A DNA stretch of 64,000 nt from Vespa crabro (Eukaryota; Arthropoda; Insecta; Hymenoptera; Vespidae), in contig NC_060966.1 of assembly GCF_910589235.1 (NCBI RefSeq), forward strand, positions 1,860,001 to 1,924,000. The letters are read 5' to 3'. Under the pieces are notes generated by a model. The model made no database searches, had not been told where the DNA came from, and was given only the letters and a program-made list of their open reading frames with translations. Both the position numbers and the translations under genes were made by a program. Shown here piece after piece: positions 53,162 to 63,286 of the stretch. Numbering within the stretch: position 1 is the first letter of the stretch; each line of letters starts with the position of its first letter.

Positions 53162-54804
53162 CCCGTGTGCTTCTATCCAGGAGATGACTCTGCGCATGAC
53201 CTGTTTGAGCTGCATTTGTGCCTCCTCCGTCTCTCTTGCAGTTATGACAACTGCAGTGTCGTCTGCGTACCCAACCAAGAAAGCACCATCAGGGACTGCC
53301 ATACGAAGGATACCTTCGTAAAATATAATCCAAATATCTGGTCCTAGTATGGATCCCTGAGCTGCCCCCGATATCAATTCCAAGTTTCTTGGACCATCGC
53401 CAGTATTGTATTCTAGGAAGCGCTCGTTCAGGTAATCCCCGAGTATTCGGAGTATGTACCACAGAACTCTGAAATTACGATCGAGCGCTTCCATTGCCAA
53501 GTACCACCTGACGGAGTTGAAGGCATTTCTTACGTCTAAGGTGGTCAGCAGACACAAAGGGCGGGAATGGTGATTCCCGCGCTGGGTCATATTAGCGGCC
53601 GTGACAACCTCTTGAACTGCGTGGATGGTGGAGAGGCCTGATCGAAATCAATACTGACGGGCAACAAGATCCCCCGCTACCCTCACGGCTGCCTGCAGCC
53701 GTGGCCTAAGCAGCTTCTCCAGGAGCTTGCCAGCCGTATCGAGCATACAGATAGGACTGTATAACGAAGCTGCATCTGCTGGACCCTTGACCTTGCTGAT
53801 GAGTACAAGCCTCGCTTTCTTCCACGGGGCGATGAATATGCCCTCCCTACTGCCAGGGAAGCAATATCGAGATCGCATCTCTTCGCTCATTGTGCTAAAC
53901 AGCGAAGACTTATGCACTTCTTACGAAGATCTGCGATCTCGATCGTCCACCAGTATGCAGGACGCTTCTGCCATTTCGTACCCTTCTTTGGCACCGCTAA
54001 CGCGCAAGCCTTTTGGATGAGCTCCATAGTTGCTGCAGTAATCATCCTGGCTTGTGCTGGTGGCGATAGACTCGCGGATGCATTTTGAAGTGATCTCCAT
54101 CCTTCTTCAATGACCGAAGACAGCCTGTATTTGTCCATTCTTGGAATGTTCCATCGGAGGTGTCGTTTTGCAATTGTCACGACTATCATCCAATCGTGTA
54201 CATCGAAGAGTATGTACTGATGATCGCTCCCGGTATAATCCTCTATTACACGCCAGCCTGCGACTCTTGCCACAAGTAGTTTGTTCACTAGAAAGACGTC
54301 CGTGATTGTCTCTCTGTAGCCGGGCCTACGGATGCTTTGTGTCGAGGCTGTATTGAGTACTGATAGCTCTAGGCTCAACACCGACTCCATGATTCGCCTT
54401 CCTCTGGAGGCCGGTCTGGTCTCCCCCAAATCGAGAGCTTTGGCATTGAGGTCAGCAGCCACAATGAGATCGCCTTGCATTTCCCGCAGTGCGTCTTCCA
54501 GATCGTCCAGTTTAGACTGGCAGTCGTTTATCCAGTCGTTCGGGGTGTGATATACGCTGACATAAGTCGTCGAGTTGTGTCCCACCCAAACGTATCCGCA
54601 TCCGGATCCTGGATCCGACACATGTATTTGACGGGAATCTGAGATCCAGATGGCCGCGGTGCCCAATTCGTCTACGTACCATCCTAAGCCCTCTCTGTCC
54701 TGGTATTGTTGGCTAAATAAAACGATACCAGCTTTTTTCTCAGAGCAGAGCCGGGTTAGGAGTTGGTGCACCGTATTGCTTCTATTGAGATTACCCTGAA
54801 GTAC
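53162..54804 (-). pseudogene. ORF2 (endonuclease + partial reverse transcriptase), copy B
   Basis: The endonuclease frame is open from the LQGNLNRS peptide (54,804 downward, inside the gag end, no ATG) to a TGA at 53,887, about 306 codons. Motifs: AADLNAK, TDVF and GSDHQYI are present. The expected catalytic Glu is replaced by Gln in SQQY (about 54,711). The linker ends WWTIEIADLRKKC. It meets RT sequence FPGSREGIF, LVLISKVKG, LYSPICMLDTAGKLLEKLL in another frame (53,917 onward), so a linker segment is deleted. A TGA at 53,648-53,650 interrupts RQY-FRSG. LDVRNAFN, GAAQGSILGP and YADD (53,269-53,258) are intact. The protein breaks off after SWIEAHG. Confidence 0.9.
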
Positions 54805-56252
54805 ACTCGTCCTGTTTTCCTCTTGTTGGCTGTTGCATGGGCCTCTTTGAAAGTTTTGCAGGCCCTTGATCCCGCCAAGTGCTTCTTAGGTTCAACAACG
54901 TTATTGGAGCATAAGAAGCAAGTCGGTTCTCTGACCTTGCAGTCTTTGATCGTGTGCCCCGTGCCGCCGCAGAAATAGCAAAACTTACTGCGATCAGAGC
55001 CATTGCACGTGGAGCTATAGTGACCAAAGTTGAGACAGCGGTAGCATCTCCTCACTTCTGCTCCTCGCCTGACCCTGCAAATGACGATGCCGACCAGCAC
55101 TCGGCCGACCATTAAAAGCTTCGCAGCTGCTTCCTCTTCTTGTCTGAGGAGGGCCAGGCGTTGTTGTCTCGCGTTGGGGTTCGTCAATTTAACCTCTAGA
55201 TTCCCCGCGTAGTCTGGAAGGGTCCTCTTTAAGGCCACCTCGACTTCCACCCCCAAGGTGTAGCAATCGCAGTCCCGTATCTCCAGCGTACCTCTAGGGA
55301 CCAGTTCCGTGATGCAGCTCGTTTCTCCAACTTCTTTCCTCAGGTTTTAAGCGAATGAGGACCTGATATGCTCAGTGGTCTTCTTAAGTTCGAGGAGAAC
55401 CCCTCCAATCCTGGTCTGCCGGAACGATCTAACGTCTACCCCTGTTCCGCTAGTCTTGAAGTGGAAGTCTCCGACTACGTCTGCATAAGATTCACCTTGC
55501 GCAGGTTTCAGGAGGATCGCTTCTGGCCTTGTCCTCTTTCTCGGCCTTTCCTCCGATTTGCTCGGTTTCTTTTTCTCCTGCTGTGTGTGTTTCATCACTT
55601 TCGTCGCTGGTTTGTCCTAATTTCATTTCTTCTTAACGACCTCCGTCCACTTGGTGGCTTCGGTCGTCGTCGTCTCTTGCCTTGGTCTTTTGAGGCTTTC
55701 TTGATGCAACTTCGGCAGGCTTGTGGCTACTCTTTTAATTGCGCCAGCATTAGTTAGAAAATTTACCCAAGGGCTCTGTGAAACTCGGGCTAGAGTCCTC
55801 GCTCTCTTAATGACCATCCTTCGAGATTCATAAATGATCTCGAGGCTGTCTATGATGTCCTCAATTTCTGGGAGCCGTTGCTTAATAGTGTTGTTAACGT
55901 TGGGCTGTCTAGTAATAGCCGCCTTCATTTTGGCAAGGAGTACTTTCGCTTGAGCGAGATTCTCACTATCTCCATCTTGTGATGTCCCCATCGCAGGCTG
56001 CATAGGTGACATCAGGCCGGAGAACCGCGTGCTATCAACTGCCCTGGCAGCCTATTGCCACTCCGCCAAGTAGCTTTCCTCATATTTTAGCCTTCCTGTC
56101 GCCATAGACAAACCGCAGGGCAGGTAGCCTATCTGTGGTGCTCTTCCTGTAGCAACATCCAGAGATGGGGCCAGGTTGCCTACCCCAAGCTCCTAGCAGA
56201 TGCTGGATGAGGACGGTGGGTGGCCTGTCCTAAAACCACCTGACACCGCCAT
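54756..56252 (-). pseudogene. ORF1 gag-like RNA-binding protein, copy B
   Basis: A continuous 499-codon frame from ATG 56,252 to the TAA at 54,756. The start codon is intact here, unlike copy A. Stops: TAG 56,193-56,195 and TAG 56,052-56,054 (this copy only), TGA 55,623-55,625, TAG 55,617-55,619 and TAA 55,347-55,349 (shared with A). There is a six-base difference from A in the GDFHFKTSGTG region. Two CX2CX4HX4C knuckles and a third, looser one lie at about 55,046-54,858. They are preceded by a LEIRDCDC and GRVLVGIVICRVR region typical of gag in R1-clade LINEs. Confidence 0.88.
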
Positions 56253-56526
56253 GGAATGTAAGTCCCTCCCACGACAGTATTTAACTTTTTATGTACTATC
56301 CATCATAAGAAATATAATAATTGTGAGGCGAGCTGCCCAAAGGGAAGGCAGGGAACGGAAAGAAGCTTGATAGTGAGAGAAAGATTAGAAAAAGATATAA
56401 AAGAAGAACAAAGGTAAGACTAGCCGTACAAGAACATTCACTCGCCATTCACACAGTCCATTTTAGTCGCCTCCTACGACCAGCAGGGTGTACTAAAGTA
56501 GTATTCTAACTCCCCCTACTCACAGG
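56253..56526 (-). other. Retroelement 5' UTR, copy B
   Basis: Starts CCTGTGAGTAGGGGGAG on the minus strand and has the block GGAGGCGACTAAAATGG, ATGTTCTTGTACGGC and CTTTCTCTCACTATC, then GGCGGTG after the ATG. The first bases agree better with copy C (CCTGTG) than with copy A (CCTATG). Directly followed by satellite AATAATAATAGTAAC. Confidence 0.75.
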
Positions 56527-56910
56527 AAGAAATAATAATAGTAACAATAATAATAATAACAACGATAATAACGATAATAACGATAATAGTAATAATAATG
56601 ATAAATAGAATAACGATATTAACAATATTAACGATAATAAAAAATAACAGTAATAACGGTAATAACAATTATAATGATAATAACGATAATAATATTTATA
56701 ATAATAACAATAATAATAATAATAACGATAATAACGATAATAGTAGTAATAATAACAATATTAACAATAATAACAGCAATAACGATAATAATAGTAGTAA
56801 TAATAAAAATAATACCAGTAATTGCGATAATAACGATATTACGAATAATTAATATCGGTAATAACGAAAATATCGAAAATAAGAATAATAATAATAACTA
56901 TAATAACGAC

Positions 56911-56949
<39 letters not shown>

Positions 56950-58830
56950 TATAGTAACGATAATAACGATAATAACGATAATAATGGTAATAAGTATAAA
57001 AATAATAATAATAATAATAATAATAACGATAACAACGATAAAAACGATAAAAATAATATTAATAATATCCAAAATAAGGATACTAAAGATAACAACGATA
57101 ATAATAATAACAATAGTACGATAATAATGATAATAAGGAGAAAACTAACAATAATGATAACAATAATAACGATAATAACGATAATATTGTTAATAACGAT
57201 AATAACGATAATAAGGATAATAATAATAACAATAATAAAATTAATAATGATTATAATGAAAATAACGAAAATAATATTCAAACTAATAAGAATAATAACG
57301 ATAATAAAATTAATAACGATAATGATAGTAATAATAATAACAATAATAACAATAACAATGATAATAATGATTTTAACGATAATTAAAATAACTATATCAA
57401 CGATAGTATCGATAATAACAATAACAATATTACGATAATATCGATAAAAATAATAACAATATTAACTATAATATCGTTAATAATAATAATAAAAATAATA
57501 ACAATAATAGCGATAAAAACGATAATAACTGCTATAATTATCACGATACTAAATATAATAATGACAATAATAATAATAATAAAAATCATAATAATAACGA
57601 TTATAATGATAATAACGATAATAATATTAATATTAATAACAGTAATAACGATAATAAGGATAATAACGATATTATCAATAATAATAATTATAACGTTAAT
57701 AACAATAATAACGATATAAACGATAATAACGGTTCTAATAGTAGTAATAATATCAATTTTACAAATAATAACGATAATAACGATAATAATAGTATTAATA
57801 ATAACAATATTAAAAATAATAACGATAATAACGGTAATAACGAAAATAATATTAGTAATAATAACAATAATAACAATAATAACGAAAATAAGGGTATAAA
57901 CTATAATAATAATAACTAAATTATAGATAATATCGATAATAATAATAACAATAATAACGATAATAACAATGATAATTCTAACAGAAATGAGGGTAATGAG
58001 GATAATAACGATAATAATAATATCAATAAAAACGATAACAAAGATAATAAAGATAAAAGTAATGACGCTATCAACGATAATAGTAATAATTATAATAAGA
58101 ACAGAAAAGATAATAACAATAATAATAATAATAATAATAAAGTCATACAACGATATAAACGATAATAACGAAAATAATAATAACAATAATAACGATAATA
58201 ACGATAATAATAATAATTATGACAATAAAAACGATTATAACGTCAATAACAATAATAGTAATTATAATAATAAAGATAGTAACGGAAATAATTATAATAA
58301 TAATAACGATAGTGACGGGATTAATAATAATCGTTATAACGATGATAACGATAATTACGATAATAACAATGATTATAATAACGATAAAAGCAATAATAAC
58401 AATAACGGATAATGACGGTAATATCGATAAAACTAATAATAATAATGACGATGATAAATATAAGTTGAACAAAAATTATAATAATAATAATAATATTAAC
58501 GACAATAACTATAATAATAATAATAAGATCGATAATAACGATAATAATGATAATAACAATATTAGTAATACCAAAAATAACAATAACAACGATAATAACA
58601 ATACTAAAATTAATAAAAATATTAACGATAATATGGATAATAGCGATAATAACGGTAATCGCGATAATTACGATAATTACGATAATAATAATAATAATAA
58701 TAATAATATGAATAACAATGATAATAAAGTTATTTCTATCAATAAAAACGATTCTAATGATAATAACGATAATAATGATAATAAAAATAACGATAATAAG
58801 TGTAATAACGATAAAATTGATAAAAACGCC

Positions 58831-58881
<51 letters not shown>

Positions 58882-59014
58882 GATAAAAACGATAATAATA
58901 TTAGAAATAGTAACATTAATAACGATAAAGTGATAATAATAATAATATTAATAACGATAATAACAATATTAGGGATAATAATAATAATAATAATACAGAT
59001 AAAAACGATATTAA
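56527..59014 (-). repeat. A-polarity satellite between copy B and fragment E
   Basis: The first kilobase is homologous to 25,878-26,800, and 57,450-57,900 to parts of 26,790-28,450. It contains the third instance of the 110-bp sub-unit at 57,765-57,876. A (AAT)n run occurs near 58,838-58,878. No gene. Confidence 0.87.
57765..57876 (+). repeat. 110-bp satellite sub-unit, instance 3 of 3
   Basis: TAGTATTAATAATAACAAT, AATATTAAAAATAATAACG, AACGGTAATAACG and AATATTAGTAATAATAAC in the same order as at 27,141 and 28,291. It is followed by ACGAAAATAAGGGTATAAAC, like the 28.3-kb instance. Confidence 0.7.
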
Positions 59015-59146
59015 CGGGATTTCCCCCACGACGAATAGAACCGCGGGCTCAGAGACTGTGCGGTAAGAGCACGCGATTCGGAGAGCTCCCCTCCGCCGTA
59101 CAGCTGCTATGCGCTTGCGATATTTCTCCTTTAGCAGCGCCTCGAC
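59015..59146 (-). mobile_element. Retroelement fragment E: 130-bp ORF2 piece
   Basis: On the minus strand it reads LLKEKYRKRIAAVRRRGALR then IACSYRTVSEPAVLFVVGEI, open throughout about 43 codons, and then satellite. It matches the 5' edge of fragment D, and the flank ACGGTATCAACGATAATAAT is shared. It is thus the same insertion after loss of about 770 further bases, including the 3' UTR. Unlike D it lacks the frameshift, so that mutation in D came after the arms separated. Confidence 0.88.
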
Positions 59147-59837
59147 AATAATAACGATAATAACGGTATCAACGATAATAATGATAATAATGATATTTTC
59201 GATAATAACGGTAATAATAGTAGTAATAATAAAATTAATAACAATAACAGCGATAATAACGAAATTAAAGATAAAATAATATCGATAATAACGATAATAA
59301 AGATAATAATAATAACAATATTATCGATAATATCGGTAATAATATTACTAATGAGAATAATAACGATGAAAACGATAATAATAATAATAATAATAATAAA
59401 GATAACAACGATATTAACGATAATAACGATGAAAATTATAACAATAATAACGACAATAACGATAATAATGATAATAGGAATAATAATAATAACGATAACA
59501 ACGATAATAACGATAATAATAATAATACTTATAAAGATGACAACAATATTAACCATAATGACGATATAAATAATAAAAATAATAATGATAATTACGATAA
59601 TCATGATAATAACGATAATAATAATAACGATAATAACAGCAATAGTAATAATAAGTGTAAGGATAATAACGATAATACCGAAAATAATAATAATAATAAT
59701 AATAAAGATAATAACGATATTAAAGATAATAATGATAATAATGATAATAACGATAATAATAATAATTAAAATAACAGTAATAACAATAACATTGATAAAA
59801 ACTATAACAATAATTTTAATAATAAAGAAAATACTGA

Positions 59838-59880
59838 TAATAAATATATATATAATATATAATGATATTAATGAAAATAT
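59838..59880 (+). other. J-like AT island without polarity change
   Basis: GATAATAAATATATATATAA and TATATAATGATATTAATG depart from the triplet pattern and resemble the core of J (AATAAATATATATAAATTA). Both flanks are A-polarity. It may be a relic of an older junction or chance AT alternation. Confidence 0.4.
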
Positions 59881-62182
59881 GATAATAAGAATAACAATAA
59901 TACGACAATAAAGATAATAAGGATAATAATAATAATAATAATAACAATAATATCGATAAAATCAAAAGTAATAATAACAAAAGTATCGATAGTAACTGTA
60001 GTAAAGATAATAATAATAATAATATTACCAATAACAACAATAAAAACAATAATAATAATACCGATAATAACGATGATAATAATAATAATAATAACGATAA
60101 TTACGATAATAATATTAATATTAATAACGATAATAAAGATAATAATGGTAGTAATAATAACTATAATAACAATAATAACGACAATAACTATATTAACGAT
60201 AATAATAATAACGATAAAAACGGTAATAACGATTATAATAATAACGATGATAACGATAATGATAATTATATTATTAAGATAGTAACAATATTAACGATAA
60301 TAACGATAATATTAACAATAATAATAACAATAATATCGATAATAATGATTCTTACGATAGTAAAATAATAATAATAAAGATTACAACTATATTATTGATA
60401 ATAACGATAATAAAAATAACAATAATAAGGATAATAAAGATAATAATAATAATAAAAATAAAGATAATAACTATAATAATAAAAAAAATAACATTAATTA
60501 CAATAGAAAGGAGAATGACGATAATAGTAATAAAGATAATAACGACAATAGTAATAATAATAATAATGATAATAAAGATAATAACGATAAGAATAATAAT
60601 AATTATAATAAATATAATAATGATATTAACGAAAATAGTGATAATAATGATAATAACAAATACAATAATAATATTAAAAATAATAACAATAATATCGATA
60701 ATGTCGTTAATAATAATAACAATAATAACAATAATAACGATAATTTCGTTAATAATAATAAAAATCTTAACGATAATATCGATAAAAATATTAATAATAA
60801 TATCTATAATAACGACAATACCGATACTAATTACATCAACAATAATAACGAGATTGATAAAAATAATAAAGGTAATAACGATATTAACGATAATAGCGAT
60901 TAATATCAAAATAATAATAATACTAATAACAATAACAAAGATAATGACGATAATAACGACAATAATAATAATGAAAATAACGATAATAGCAAATAAAACT
61001 AAAAACGATAATAACAATAACAATTGTAGTAATATTAACAATAATAACAATAATAATGAAAATAAGTATATTAACGATAATAATGATAGTTATGATAATG
61101 ATAATAATTATTATAACGATAAGAATAATAATAATGTCGATAGTAATAATAATAACGATAATGACGATAATATTAAAAATAATAATAACAATAATAATGA
61201 TAATAAAGATAAAAACGATAATAATCATAACAATAATGACGATAATAACGATAAGAATAATAGTAATAATAACGATAATAACGATAGTTATATTAACGAT
61301 AACAAAGATTACAATAATAACAATTATTGTAATATTGTCGATAATAATATTAACAATAAGAACATTAATAACGATAATAATAATAATGATAAAATCGATA
61401 ATAATAATAACAATTGTAACGATAATAAAGATACGAATAATAACAATTATCACGATAATAACTATAATAACGATACTAACGATAACAAAAATAATAACAA
61501 CAACAACTATACTAATGGTTATTACGATAATAGTAATAAAAGAAGTAACAATAATACCGATAATAACGATAATAATAATAACAATAATAACGATAGTGAC
61601 TATAATAATAATAATAATAATAATAATAATTATAATAATAATAATAATAATAATAATAATTACAATAACAATGATAATAACATTAATGACGATAATACCA
61701 ATAATAGTAACAATAATAACGATAACAATGATATTAATAGTAATAATGATAACAATAACAACGATAATTACAATAATAACTAAAATAATAATCACAATAA
61801 TATCGAAAATAACGAAAATAATAATAAAAATAATAAAGAAAATAACGATAATAACGATAATAACGATATTAACGATAATAATAACGTTAATAATGATAAT
61901 ATCGTTAATAATAAGAACATCAGTAAAGAAAATAACGATGATAATAATAATGAAAATAACAATAATAAGGATTATAACGATACTAACGTTAGTAACAATA
62001 ACAATAGTAACGAATATAACGATAATAATGATAATAGAGATAATAATTATAAAAATAATAAAGTGATTAAAAATAATACCAATAATAACGGTAATAATAA
62101 TAATAATAATAACAACAATAACAATAAAAATGATAATAATAATAATAACGATAGGAATAATAATAATAACAATAATAATAAT

Positions 62183-62284
62183 ATGAACAGTAAAATCGAT
62201 ATTAAGGATAATAATAATAACAATAATAAAAATATGAACAGTAAAATCGATATTAAGGATAATAATAATAACAATAAATACATT
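62183..62284 (+). repeat. Tandem duplication, period 51 bp
   Basis: ATGAACAGTAAAATCGATAT at 62,183 and again at 62,234, each followed by TAAGGATAATAATAATAAC. The two units are almost identical, so the event is recent. 51 is divisible by three but not nine. Confidence 0.88.
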
Positions 62285-63231
62285 ATTAATGACACTAATA
62301 GTAATAATAATAAAGTTTATATCAATTATAATGATTTTAAAGGTAATAACGATAATATCGATAATACTAATAACAATAATAACGACTACAACGATAATAA
62401 CGATAATAAGGGTTATAACAATGATAATAATTAAAATAATAACGATAATTATAATAATAATGGTAATAACGGTACTAACGAAGATAAGGAAAAAATCTAT
62501 AATCTCTATAGCAATAATAACGATAATAACGATAATATTAATTATAATAATAATAACAATAATAAAGTTAATAACTATAATAATAATAATAAAAATTACA
62601 ATAATTATGATTATAACGATATTAACGTTTATAATAATAACAATAATAACGATAATAACGATAATAATAATAATAATAGCACAATAATAATCCTAATAAG
62701 AATAAAATTAATAACGTTAATAATAATTACAATTATAACGATAATAACGATAATAACGATAATAACGATAATAGCGATAATAATAATAATACTAATAAAT
62801 ATAACAACGACATTAACGATAATAACGATAATCATGGTAATAACGATAATAATAATAACGATAATGACGACAATAGTAATAATAAGTATAAGGATAATAA
62901 CGATAATAACGATAACAATGATAATAATAATAACAATAATACGTTAATAATGATAATAAGGATAATAATAATAATAATAATAACAATATTAACGATAAAA
63001 ACAATAATAGTAATAACAAATGTATCGATAATAACATAATGAACATAATAATAATAACAATAATAACGATAACAACAATAAAAACGATAATAAAGATAAT
63101 AAAGACAATAATAATAATAACAATAACAATAACAATTACGATTATAATGATAATAACAATAATAATATTAATAATAATAACAATAGTAATGATAATAACG
63201 ATAATAAAGATAATAATAGTAGTATTAATAA

Positions 63232-63286
63232 CAATAATATAGTATTTATATATAGTTTATATATATTTATTGTTACAACTATGACC
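63232..63286 (-). other. J2: A-to-T polarity switch, inverted copy of J1
   Basis: CAATAATATAGTATTTATAT, ATAGTTTATATATATTTATT and GTTACAACTATGACC. Read on the minus strand it matches J1 (GGGCATAGTGGTACAATAAA and so on) with a few changes. Flanks are swapped too: the sequence left of J2 is the complement of that right of J1. The polarity A to T nevertheless stays the same. Confidence 0.87.

Larger units (their letters stand above)
53162..56526 (-). mobile_element. R1-clade-like retrotransposon, copy B (3'-truncated, dead)
   Basis: Same structure and same RT breakpoint as copy A, with roughly 95% identity by eye over the coding parts. From 5' to 3' on the minus strand: 5' UTR 56,526-56,253, gag 56,252-54,756, ORF2 54,804-53,162. 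The best-preserved endonuclease frame in the window is here. Sharing of internal deletion, three gag stops and the RQY-stop-FRSG nonsense codon with A shows both descend from one defective insertion, duplicated with its satellite arm. Confidence 0.92.
59147..63231 (-). repeat. A-polarity satellite between fragment E and J2
   Basis: 4.1 kb of AATAACGATAAT-type satellite, against only 0.44 kb between D and J1. The last 100 bases are the reverse complement of the right flank of J1. It holds an AT island at 59,838-59,880 and a 51-bp tandem duplication at 62,183-62,284. No gene. Confidence 0.87.

Noticed and set aside
53165..53347. Plus-strand 60-codon frame over the RT
   Set aside because: Antisense to the YADD region; no homologue recognised; interrupted in copy A.
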